Positions 1 through 5,796 of a DNA stretch of 5,796 nt are shown here, in pieces. The notes under the pieces are model-generated. The model did not search any database, was not told the origin of the DNA, and saw only the letters and a program-made list of their open reading frames with translations. This DNA comes from DATAYA01 sp036272815 (GTDB lineage Bacteria; Pseudomonadota; Alphaproteobacteria; Acetobacterales; Acetobacteraceae): positions 1 to 5,796 of the forward strand of contig DATAYA010000271.1 in NCBI GenBank assembly GCA_036272815.1, given 5' to 3'. The position numbers and the translations under genes are program-made. Positions within the stretch are counted from its first letter, which is position 1; every line of letters begins with the position of its first letter.

Positions 1-1
1 C

Positions 2-1792
2 ACCAACGGCCGCCACACGGTCATGGGCATCCTGCTGCACGGCGACGCGGCCTTCGCGGGCCAGGGCATCGTCTATGAGACGCTGGCGATGAGCCAGCTC
101 ATCGGCTACCGCACCGGCGGCACCGTGCATGTCGTGGTGAACAACCAGATCGGCTTCACCACCGTCCCCGCGCACGCCTATTCCGGGCTCTACTGCACCG
201 ACGTCGCGAAATCCGTGCAGGTGCCGATCCTGCACGTCAACGGCGACGATCTCGACGCGGTGGTGTTCTGCGCCCGCATGGCCGCGGAATTCCGCCAGAC
301 CTTCCGCACCGATTTCGTGCTCGACATCGTCTGCTACCGCCGCCACGGCCACAACGAGGCGGACGAGCCGGCCTTCACGCAGCCGATCATGTACCGCCAG
401 ATCGACCGGCAGAAGACGACGCGCACGCTCTATGCCGAGCGCCTGACCGCCGAGGGTGTGCTGACCGAGGCCGAGGCGCAGGCGATGTGGGACGAGTTCG
501 CGGCCAAGCTGGAGGAGGCGTATCAGGCGGCGCAGTCCTACAGGCCGAACAAGGCGGACTGGCTGGAGGGCCACTGGTCCGGACTGGAACGCGCCGACGA
601 CGAGGACGAGCGCGAGGACGCGACCTCGGTGTCCGAGGCGACGCTCGCGCGCATCGGCGCCGCACTCGCGCATGTGCCGGAAGGTTTCGATCTCAACCCG
701 AAGATCGCCCGCCAGCTCCGCGCCAAGCAGGCGATGATCGAGAGCCGCGAGGGCATCGATTGGTCCACCGCCGAGGCGCTCGCCTTCGGCAGCCTGCTGC
801 TCGAAGGCCATCACGTCCGGCTGTCCGGCGAGGACAGCCAGCGCGGCACGTTCAGCAACCGCCACTCGGTGCTGATCGACCAGACGAACCAGCACGAATA
901 CGTGCCGCTGAACAACATCGCCGAGGGGCAGGCGAAGTTCGAGGTGTTCAACTCGCTGCTCTCCGAGGCCGGCGTGCTCGGCTTCGAATACGGCTACAGC
1001 GTCGCCGACCCGCGCACGCTGGTGCTGTGGGAGGCGCAGTTCGGCGACTTTGCCAATGGCGCGCAGGTCATCATCAACCAGTTCCTGGCCTCGGGCGAGA
1101 CCAAGTGGCTGCGCATGTCGGGGCTCACGCTGCTGCTGCCGCACGGCTACGAGGGGCAGGGGCCGGAACATTCCTCGGCGCGGCTGGAACGCTATCTGCA
1201 GCTCTGCGCCGAGCGCAACATGACGGTGGTGAACCCGACGACGCCGGCCAACTATTTCCACGCGCTGCGGCGGCAGCTCCGCCGCAACTTCCGCAAGCCG
1301 CTCGTCGTGATGACGCCAAAGAGCCTGCTGCGGCACAAGCTCGCGGTCTCGACGCTGGACGAGCTGGCCAACGGCGGCGGCTTCCGCTTCGTGCTGCCGG
1401 AGGTCGATGATGTGGCCCGCGTGAAGCGCGTCGTCCTGTGCTGCGGCAAGGTCTATTACGACCTGCTGGCGGAGCGGCGCGAGCGCGGATTGAAGAATGT
1501 CGCAATCCTGCGGGTCGAACAGCTCTATCCGTTCCCGGAGCGCAATCTCAAGGAGGCGCTGGCGGCCTATCCCGGCGCGGAGGTCGTGTGGTGCCAGGAG
1601 GAGCCGGAGAACATGGGCGCCTGGAGCTTCGTCGACCGACGGATCGAGACGGTGCTGGGCTGCATAAGCGCGAAGGCGAAGCGGCCCGTCTATGTCGGGC
1701 GCGCGGCGGCGGCGAGCCCGGCGACCGGACAGGCGAGCGTGCACGCGGCGCAGCAGAAGGCGCTCGTGGCGACGGCGCTTGAGATCAAGTGA
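2..1792 (+). CDS. sucA: 2-oxoglutarate dehydrogenase E1 component, 5'-truncated by window edge
   Basis: This is the thiamine diphosphate (ThDP)-dependent E1 subunit (EC 1.2.4.2) of the cytoplasmic 2-oxoglutarate dehydrogenase complex, which decarboxylates 2-oxoglutarate and succinylates the E2 lipoyl arm. The reading frame is open from base 2, giving 596 residues; family members are about 930-980, so roughly the N-terminal third is outside the window. The ATG at 23 is internal and not a start. Fragment residues 13-48 hold the ThDP/Mg motif (HGDAA with D15, then N47-N48 in VVNNQIGFTT). CYRRHGHNEADEP follows at about 111-123, with H115 and H117. The transketolase-like pyrimidine-binding domain spans about 252-449 and contains LSGEDSQRGTF, H288, WEAQFGDFANGAQ and HGYEGQGPEHSSARLERY from H381. 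The E1 C-terminal domain (GKVYYDLL, EQLYPFPE, WCQEEPENMGAW, ending ASPATGQASVH) completes the protein. No frameshift or missing key residue is seen. The match to E. coli SucA, from memory, is strong throughout. Confidence 0.98.
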   Translation, partial: TNGRHTVMGILLHGDAAFAGQGIVYETLAMSQLIGYRTGGTVHVVVNNQIGFTTVPAHAYSGLYCTDVAKSVQVPILHVNGDDLDAVVFCARMAAEFRQTFRTDFVLDIVCYRRHGHNEADEPAFTQPIMYRQIDRQKTTRTLYAERLTAEGVLTEAEAQAMWDEFAAKLEEAYQAAQSYRPNKADWLEGHWSGLERADDEDEREDATSVSEATLARIGAALAHVPEGFDLNPKIARQLRAKQAMIESREGIDWSTAEALAFGSLLLEGHHVRLSGEDSQRGTFSNRHSVLIDQTNQHEYVPLNNIAEGQAKFEVFNSLLSEAGVLGFEYGYSVADPRTLVLWEAQFGDFANGAQVIINQFLASGETKWLRMSGLTLLLPHGYEGQGPEHSSARLERYLQLCAERNMTVVNPTTPANYFHALRRQLRRNFRKPLVVMTPKSLLRHKLAVSTLDELANGGGFRFVLPEVDDVARVKRVVLCCGKVYYDLLAERRERGLKNVAILRVEQLYPFPERNLKEALAAYPGAEVVWCQEEPENMGAWSFVDRRIETVLGCISAKAKRPVYVGRAAAASPATGQASVHAAQQKALVATALEIK

Positions 1793-1801
1793 GCGGCCGA
1801 G

Positions 1802-1806
1802 AAGGA
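1802..1806 (+). promoter_or_regulatory. Shine-Dalgarno sequence of sucB
   Basis: AAGGA lies six bases before the ATG at 1813. It decides between that ATG and the in-frame GTG at 1789, which overlaps the sucA stop as GTGA but has no comparable purine-rich site before it. Confidence 0.75.
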
Positions 1807-1812
1807 CAGGGT

Positions 1813-3150
1813 ATGCCCACCGACATCAAGGTTCCCACTCTCGGCGAGAGTGTCACCTCCGCAACCGTCGCCCGCTGGCTCAAGCAGGCCGGCGAGGCGG
1901 TGGCGGTCGACGAGCCGGTGGTGGAACTGGAGACCGACAAGGTAACGGTCGAGGTCGGCGCGCCGGCCGCCGGCAAGCTCGCCTCGGTCGCCGCCGCCGA
2001 AGGGGCCGAGGTCGAGGTCGGCGCGGTGCTCGGCACGGTGGAAGCCAACGGTGCCGCCGGCGCGGCGCAGGTCAGGCCCTCGCAGGCCAAGCCGGCGTCC
2101 CCGGTTACGGGCGAGGCGCGGGCGCGTGCTGCACCGCCCGCGCCGCTGCCGGCAGGCGCCCAGCCGACCGCGACCGCACCGACCGCGACCGCACCGGCCG
2201 CGACCCCGCCGCCCGGCGTCAAGCCGCCGCCGGAGCCGCTCGGGCCGGTGGCGCGGCCGGCGGCCTCCCACCCGCCCATGCCCTCGGCCGCGAAGCTGAT
2301 GGCGGAGAACGCGATCGGGCCGGAGGCGCTCGGCGCCGGGTCCGGCCGCGACGGGCGGATCACCAAGGGCGACGTGCTGGCATTGCTCAGCCGTCCGGCC
2401 CCCGCCGCACCGCCTGCACCAGCCGCCCGCGCGCCACGCGCACCGGAGGCCGGCGAGGAGCGGGTGAAGATGACGCGCCTGCGCCGCACGATCGCGGCAC
2501 GCCTGAAGGAGGCGCAGAACACCGCGGCGATGCTGACCACCTTCAACGAGGTGGACATGACCGCCGTGATGGCGCTGCGCCGCGAATACCGCGATGCCTT
2601 CGAGAAGAAGCACGCCGGCGTGCGGCTCGGCTTCATGGGCATCTTCGTCCGTGCGGCCGTCGCGGCGCTCGCCGAGTTCCCCGCCGTCAATGCCGAAATC
2701 GACGGCGACGAGATCGTCTATCGCCACGCCGTCCACATGGGGATCGCGGTCGGCGGCGCGTCCGGGCTGGTGGTGCCGGTGCTGCGGGGCGCGGACGCGA
2801 TGGGGATTGCCGAGATCGAGGCCGGCATCGCCGATCTCGGCCGCCGCGCGCGCGAGGGCACGCTCAAGCTCGACGACCTGGCCGGCGGCACGTTCAGCAT
2901 CACCAACGGCGGCATCTACGGCTCGCTGATGTCGACGCCGATCCTCAACCCGCCGCAATCGGGCATCCTCGGGATGCACAAGATCATGGAGCGGCCGGTC
3001 GTGATCGACGGCAAGATCGAGGCGCGGCCGATGATGTATCTCGCACTCTCCTACGACCACCGCATCGTCGACGGGCGGGAGGCGGTGCAGTTCCTGGTGC
3101 GCGTCAAGGAAGGCGTCGAGGACCCGCGCCGGCTGCTGCTCGGGCTCTGA
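1813..3150 (+). CDS. sucB: 2-oxoglutarate dehydrogenase E2, dihydrolipoyllysine-residue succinyltransferase
   Basis: This is the E2 core (EC 2.3.1.61; also odhB), which carries the succinyl group on a lipoyl-lysine and transfers it to CoA. It has 445 residues, somewhat longer than E. coli SucB (about 405) because of its linkers. The lipoyl domain (about 1-77) begins DIKVPTLGESV and has the lipoylation site K43 in ETDKVTVEV. An Ala/Pro-rich linker (about 78-152) follows, then the peripheral subunit-binding domain (about 155-196, PSAAKLMAENAI to GRDGRITKGDVLALL). After a second Ala/Pro linker comes the catalytic acyltransferase domain (about 215-445), with TFSITNGGIYGS, NPPQSGILGMHK and the active-site motif SYDHRIVDG (H416, D420). 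ATG 1813 is chosen because it has a good ribosome binding site and places the lipoyl domain at the very N-terminus, as in the family. The GTG at 1789 would add eight residues. The gap to sucA is 20 bases, consistent with one operon. Confidence 0.97.
   Translation: MPTDIKVPTLGESVTSATVARWLKQAGEAVAVDEPVVELETDKVTVEVGAPAAGKLASVAAAEGAEVEVGAVLGTVEANGAAGAAQVRPSQAKPASPVTGEARARAAPPAPLPAGAQPTATAPTATAPAATPPPGVKPPPEPLGPVARPAASHPPMPSAAKLMAENAIGPEALGAGSGRDGRITKGDVLALLSRPAPAAPPAPAARAPRAPEAGEERVKMTRLRRTIAARLKEAQNTAAMLTTFNEVDMTAVMALRREYRDAFEKKHAGVRLGFMGIFVRAAVAALAEFPAVNAEIDGDEIVYRHAVHMGIAVGGASGLVVPVLRGADAMGIAEIEAGIADLGRRAREGTLKLDDLAGGTFSITNGGIYGSLMSTPILNPPQSGILGMHKIMERPVVIDGKIEARPMMYLALSYDHRIVDGREAVQFLVRVKEGVEDPRRLLLGL
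2164..2208 (+). repeat. 15-base in-frame tandem repeat in the sucB linker
   Basis: Two perfect copies of a 15-base unit (2164-2178 and 2179-2193) and a third diverged copy (2194-2208) encode PTATA, PTATA and PAATP in the flexible linker after the lipoyl domain. Being a multiple of three, gain or loss of a unit would only change linker length. Such Ala/Pro/Thr repeats are typical of mobile E2 linkers. Confidence 0.8.
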
Positions 3151-3151
3151 C

Positions 3152-3577
3152 GTGCAGGCCACACTCGCGCTGACCGACGCGCCCGACCCGTCGCTGCGGG
3201 CGATGCTCGGTGAGGGCTTGCGGATCCACAATCTCGGGGCGGCAGGCTACTCGGACTGGCGCGCGCTCGCGGTGGTGGTAGCGGACGCGGCGAACGGGGA
3301 GACCGTGGGCGGGCTGCTCGGGCGAACATCGTTGGGCGTGTTGTTCATCGACCTCGTGCATCTGCCGGCGGCGCTGCGCGGGCAGGGTGTCGGCCGCGAG
3401 ATGATCGGCATGGCGGAGGCGGAGGCCCGTGCGCGCGGCTGCCGCGCCGGCATGCTGTACACGATCACGCTGCAAGCGCCGGGCTTCTACGAAAAACTCG
3501 GCTGGCGGGAGTTCGGCCGCATTCCCTGTGATCCGCCCGGCAATGCCCGCGTGTTCTTTCGCAAGGATTTCGCCTGA
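3152..3577 (+). CDS. GNAT-family N-acetyltransferase, substrate unknown
   Basis: This 141-residue protein looks like a single-domain, soluble GNAT acetyltransferase, which would transfer acetyl from acetyl-CoA to an amine. The acetyl-CoA pyrophosphate-binding motif A is R76-G-Q-G79-V-G81 in LRGQGVGREMIGMAEAEARARGC, preceded by the strand LGVLFIDLVHLP. The C-terminal motif B region reads QAPGFYEKLGWREFGRIP (from Q108), followed by PPGNARVFFRKDF, a pattern I recall from a widespread family of small alphaproteobacterial acetyltransferases. The GTG at 3152 is chosen because LTDAPDPSLRA near the N-terminus resembles the start of those relatives. Its ribosome binding site is weak, so it may rely on coupling to sucB, whose stop ends at 3150. 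The ATG at 3203 (residue 18) is a possible alternative but would remove that conserved segment. The stop overlaps the lpdA start. No substrate can be read from the sequence; a role in modifying the dehydrogenase complex would be speculation. Confidence 0.87.
   Translation: MQATLALTDAPDPSLRAMLGEGLRIHNLGAAGYSDWRALAVVVADAANGETVGGLLGRTSLGVLFIDLVHLPAALRGQGVGREMIGMAEAEARARGCRAGMLYTITLQAPGFYEKLGWREFGRIPCDPPGNARVFFRKDFA
3563..3567 (+). promoter_or_regulatory. Shine-Dalgarno sequence of lpdA inside the acetyltransferase gene
   Basis: AAGGA lies nine bases before the lpdA ATG at 3577, within the last codons of the upstream gene. With the shared base of the TGATG stop-start junction (3575-3579), it indicates translational coupling or reinitiation. 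Confidence 0.7.
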
Positions 3578-4968
3578 TGGCCGATCCCTTCGACCTCATC
3601 ATCATCGGCTCCGGGCCGGGCGGCTACGTCTGCGCGTTGCGCGCGGCACAGCTCGGGATGCGCGTCGCCTGCGTGGAGAGGCGCGCGACCCTCGGCGGGA
3701 CGTGCCTCAACATCGGCTGCATTCCCTCCAAGGCGCTGCTGCAGTCCTCGGAGAACTTCGAGGAAGCGTCGCATCATTTCGCCGCGCACGGCGTCATGGT
3801 GGAGGGCGTGAAACTCGACCTCGCGCGGATGCAGGCGCGGAAAGGCGAGGTGGTGACCGCCAACGTCCGCGGCGTCGAGTTCCTGTTCCGCAAGAACAAA
3901 GTGACATGGCTCAAGGGCACGGGGCGGATCATCGCGCCCGGCCGCGTCGAGGTGGACGGCACCGAGTACCAGACGAAGGCGATCGTGATCGCGACGGGCA
4001 GCGAGAGCGTCGCACTCCCCGGCGTCGATGTCGACGAGGCGCGCATCGTCAGCTCGACCGGCGGCCTGGAACTGGATGCGGTGCCGGCGCGGATGGTGGT
4101 GATCGGCGGCGGCTATATCGGGCTGGAGCTGGGCAGCGTCTGGCGGCGGCTCGGCGCGCAGGTGACGGTCGTGGAGTTCCTCGACCGGCTGGTGCCGGGG
4201 ATGGACCGGGAGCTTGCAAAGTCGTTCGAGCGCGTCCTCGGCAAGCAGGGGATCAAATTCCGCCTCGGCACCAAGGTCACGGCTGCGCGCATCGGCAACG
4301 AGGGTGTGGTGCTGACGCTGGAGCCCGCGGCGGGCGGCGCGGCGGAGGAGCTGGCGGCCGACGTGGTGCTGGTCGCGATCGGCCGGCGGCCGAACACCGA
4401 CGCGCTCGGTCTCGAAGCAGTGGGCGTCGCACTCGACGATCGCGGGCGGGTGCAGGTCGACGCGCATTACGCGACCAACGTTGCCGGCATCTACGCGATC
4501 GGCGACGTCATCGCCGGCCCGATGCTGGCGCACAAGGCCGAGGAGGAGGGCATCGCCATCGCCGAGCGTCTCGCCGGGCAGGCGGGGCATGTCGATTACG
4601 ACGTGATCCCCGGCGTGGTCTACACATGGCCCGAAGTCGCGTCCCTCGGCCGCACCGAGGAACAGCTAAAGGCCGATGGCGTGGCCTACAACATCGGCAA
4701 GTTCCCGTTCACGGCGAATGCGCGCGCGCGGGCGATCGGCGCCACCGACGGGTTCGTGAAAATCCTCGCCGACAAGACGACGGATCGCATCCTGGGCGCC
4801 CACATCATCGGCCCCGACGCCGGCACGCTGATCGCCGAGCTGGCGACCGCGATGGAATTCGGTGCATCGGCGGAGGACGTGGCGCGCATCTGCCACGCGC
4901 ACCCGACATTGTCCGAGGCGGTGAAGGAGGCGGCACTGGCCGCGGATGGACGTGCAATCCACATCTGA
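3577..4968 (+). CDS. lpdA: Dihydrolipoyl dehydrogenase, E3 of the 2-oxoglutarate dehydrogenase complex
   Basis: This FAD-dependent pyridine nucleotide-disulfide oxidoreductase (EC 1.8.1.4) reoxidises the dihydrolipoyl arm of E2 and reduces NAD+. Its 463 residues are a normal full length. The N-terminal FAD-binding motif is G11-S-G13-P-G-G16. The redox-active disulfide is C43/C48 in GGTCLNIGCIPSKALL. The NAD-binding motif is G177-G-G179-Y-I-G182, closing with E200. The second FAD contact is GIYAIGDV with D310. The C-terminal dimerisation domain supplies the catalytic pair H442 and E447 in HAHPTLSEAV, which acts across the homodimer. All key residues are present. The NIGCIPSKALL variant around the disulfide is more like E3s encoded beside sucAB than pyruvate dehydrogenase E3s, as far as I recall, and fits the location. 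The ATG overlaps the acetyltransferase stop by one base and has its own ribosome binding site. E3 may also serve other lipoyl complexes, but the window cannot show that. Confidence 0.97.
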   Translation: MADPFDLIIIGSGPGGYVCALRAAQLGMRVACVERRATLGGTCLNIGCIPSKALLQSSENFEEASHHFAAHGVMVEGVKLDLARMQARKGEVVTANVRGVEFLFRKNKVTWLKGTGRIIAPGRVEVDGTEYQTKAIVIATGSESVALPGVDVDEARIVSSTGGLELDAVPARMVVIGGGYIGLELGSVWRRLGAQVTVVEFLDRLVPGMDRELAKSFERVLGKQGIKFRLGTKVTAARIGNEGVVLTLEPAAGGAAEELAADVVLVAIGRRPNTDALGLEAVGVALDDRGRVQVDAHYATNVAGIYAIGDVIAGPMLAHKAEEEGIAIAERLAGQAGHVDYDVIPGVVYTWPEVASLGRTEEQLKADGVAYNIGKFPFTANARARAIGATDGFVKILADKTTDRILGAHIIGPDAGTLIAELATAMEFGASAEDVARICHAHPTLSEAVKEAALAADGRAIHI

Positions 4969-4996
4969 GAAGGCCAGTGGCGCCGCCCCTGCACCC

Positions 4997-5017
4997 GTCA
5001 AAGGCGGAGCCTTTGAA
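4997..5017 (+). repeat. Hairpin 1, first copy of a GGA-loop palindrome
   Basis: Bases 4998-5005 and 5009-5016 form a perfect 8-bp stem around a GGA loop, 29 bases after the lpdA stop. The 21-base unit matches 5064-5084 at 17 of 21 positions. It is followed by mixed AT-rich sequence, not a clean T-run, so a factor-independent terminator is possible but not typical. It may instead be a REP-like intergenic palindrome. Confidence 0.7.
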
Positions 5018-5040
5018 ATCCGATTCTTAAGTCAAGGGGT

Positions 5041-5060
5041 CTGGGGCCTTCCGGCCCCAG
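5041..5060 (+). repeat. Hairpin 2, GC-rich palindrome with TTCC loop
   Basis: CTGGGGCC (5041-5048) and GGCCCCAG (5053-5060) form a perfect 8-bp stem with a TTCC loop. No T-run follows. It is flanked on both sides by the identical octamer GTCAAGGG (5031-5038 and 5064-5071), so the central hairpin appears framed by short direct repeats. Confidence 0.7.
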
Positions 5061-5063
5061 CGG

Positions 5064-5084
5064 GTCAAGGGCGGAGCCCTTGGC
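5064..5084 (+). repeat. Hairpin 3, second copy of the GGA-loop palindrome
   Basis: Bases 5064-5072 and 5076-5084 form a 9-bp stem, including one T-G wobble, around the same GGA loop as hairpin 1. Compared with hairpin 1, one inner A-T pair is replaced by G-C with both arms changed together, which supports selection on the stem. A short TTTCCT follows at 5085-5090 and the pdxA ATG is at 5092. It could therefore act as a weak terminator or attenuator, or fold in the pdxA leader. Confidence 0.7.
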
Positions 5085-5091
5085 TTTCCTG

Positions 5092-5796
5092 ATGCGCCCC
5101 CTCGCCCTGACGATGGGCGACCCCGCCGGCATCGGCGGCGAAATCACGGTCGCCGCCTGGCGGGCCTTGCGCACGACCGGCCCCGCCTTCGTGGCCCTCG
5201 ACGATCCGGCGCGGCTCGCGGCGCTCGGCGCGCCCGTCCGCGTGGTCGCCGAGCCGGATGCCTCCGGCTTCGCCGACGCGATCCCGGTCCTCCCGGTCCC
5301 GCTCGCCGCGCCCGCGATCCCCGGCCGCCCGGACGCCGCCAATGCGCCGGCCACGATCGCCAGCATCGAACGCGCGGCACGGCTCGCGATGGCGGGCACG
5401 GTCGCGGGCATCGTCACCAACCCGATCAGCAAGGCCGTGCTCTACGGCACCGGCTTCGCCTTCCCCGGCCATACCGAGTTCCTGGGAGCGCTCACCGGCG
5501 GCGCGCCGGTGATGATGCTCGCGGCCCCGGCGCTTCGCGTGATCCCCGTCACCGTCCACGTCTCGCTGCGGGCGGCGCTGGCCGCACTCGCGACGGCGCC
5601 GATCATCGCCGCCGCGCGCATCACCGCTGCGGCCCTCGTGCGGGATTTCGGCATTGCCCGGCCACGCCTCGCAGTCGCCGGCCTCAACCCGCATGCCGGC
5701 GAGCAGGGTGCGATGGGCGACGAGGAGATCACCACCATCGCGCCCGCGATCGAGGCCCTCCGCGCCGAGGGGATCGACGCCACCGGCCCCTGGCCG
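5092..5796 (+). CDS. pdxA: 4-hydroxythreonine-4-phosphate dehydrogenase, 3'-truncated by window edge
   Basis: This is an NAD(P)-dependent, metal-requiring cytoplasmic enzyme (EC 1.1.1.262) that oxidises 4-phosphohydroxy-L-threonine on the DXP-dependent route to pyridoxal 5'-phosphate. The frame is open to the last base, giving 235 residues of a family length of about 330. The N-terminus has the family signature MRPLALTMGDPAGIGGE. The middle has VTNPISKAVLYGTGFAFPGHTEF, with H127-T128 matching the substrate-phosphate site. H156 (VTVHVSLRAAL) and H201 (GLNPHAGE) match two of the three metal-binding histidines; the third lies beyond the window. IARPRLAVAGLNPHAGEQGAMGDEEI is close to E. coli PdxA from memory. 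G16 replaces the usual proline of GDPAGIGPE, a minor variant. ATG 5092 gives a normal N-terminus. There is no proper Shine-Dalgarno: the nearest purine-rich run, GGAG, lies in hairpin 3, about 15 bases upstream. ATG 5113 is less likely because it would start inside the signature. Confidence 0.96.
   Translation, partial: MRPLALTMGDPAGIGGEITVAAWRALRTTGPAFVALDDPARLAALGAPVRVVAEPDASGFADAIPVLPVPLAAPAIPGRPDAANAPATIASIERAARLAMAGTVAGIVTNPISKAVLYGTGFAFPGHTEFLGALTGGAPVMMLAAPALRVIPVTVHVSLRAALAALATAPIIAAARITAAALVRDFGIARPRLAVAGLNPHAGEQGAMGDEEITTIAPAIEALRAEGIDATGPWP

Noticed and set aside
23..25. The ATG at 23 as the start of sucA.
   Set aside because: The frame is open upstream to the window edge, the codons before it fit the family, and the protein would lack the whole N-terminal third.
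1690..3231. A 513-codon open frame on the minus strand opposite the end of sucA, all of sucB and the start of the acetyltransferase gene.
   Set aside because: It mirrors the codons of well-supported genes, is rich in Arg, Ala, Gly and His with no recognisable domain, and long antisense frames are expected at this GC content.
3487..4590. A 367-codon minus-strand open frame opposite lpdA.
   Set aside because: Low-complexity composition with no known motif, lying wholly against the acetyltransferase end and lpdA, whose catalytic residues are all intact. A shadow frame.
4998..5016. Hairpin 1 as a classic rho-independent terminator of the operon.
   Set aside because: The stem is good but no T-run follows, so I record it as a palindrome with only possible terminator activity.
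5013..5029. A TTGAAA box and nearby AT-rich bases as a pdxA promoter.
   Set aside because: No -10 element lies at a normal spacing, since the sequence there is G-rich. The TTGAAA is largely the arm of hairpin 1.
3429..5030. A 533-codon plus-strand open frame overlapping lpdA in another frame.
   Set aside because: Arg-rich shadow of lpdA with no domain and no plausible start context; it also runs across the intergenic hairpin.
5065..5694. A 209-codon minus-strand open frame opposite pdxA.
   Set aside because: The plus-strand pdxA frame carries clear family motifs through the same region, and the antisense product has no recognisable features.

Overview
The window is a compact, very GC-rich (by eye close to 70%) stretch of a Gram-negative chromosome, read entirely on the + strand. 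Protein character (2-oxoglutarate-type lipoamide dehydrogenase, Ala/Pro-rich E2 linker), base composition and codon use suggest an alphaproteobacterium, most likely of the Rhodospirillales/Acetobacteraceae type. That placement is inference; no rRNA or other taxonomic marker is present.

Layout: (1) positions 2-1792, the C-terminal two thirds of sucA (2-oxoglutarate dehydrogenase E1), cut by the left edge. (2) 1813-3150, sucB/odhB (E2, dihydrolipoyl succinyltransferase). (3) 3152-3577, a small GNAT-family N-acetyltransferase, one base after the sucB stop. (4) 3577-4968, lpdA (E3, dihydrolipoyl dehydrogenase), whose ATG shares one base with the acetyltransferase stop. (5) 4969-5091, a non-coding gap with three short hairpins, two of which are copies of one another with a compensatory base-pair change. 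(6) 5092-5796, the first 235 codons of pdxA (4-hydroxythreonine-4-phosphate dehydrogenase), cut by the right edge.

The first four genes almost certainly form one operon. E1 decarboxylates 2-oxoglutarate on thiamine diphosphate, E2 takes the succinyl group on its lipoyl arm and passes it to CoA, and E3 reoxidises the dihydrolipoyl arm with FAD and NAD+. This is the 2-oxoglutarate to succinyl-CoA step of the TCA cycle. The acetyltransferase lies between two core subunits with no free spacing, so it is probably co-translated with them; its substrate is unknown. pdxA belongs to pyridoxal 5'-phosphate synthesis and is separated from the operon by the hairpin cluster, which may end or attenuate transcription.

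These are ordinary housekeeping genes. I see no mobile element, CRISPR array, RNA gene or defence system, and no convincing new biological system. The points worth a second look are the hairpin cluster, its overlap with the pdxA translation start region, and the embedded acetyltransferase.
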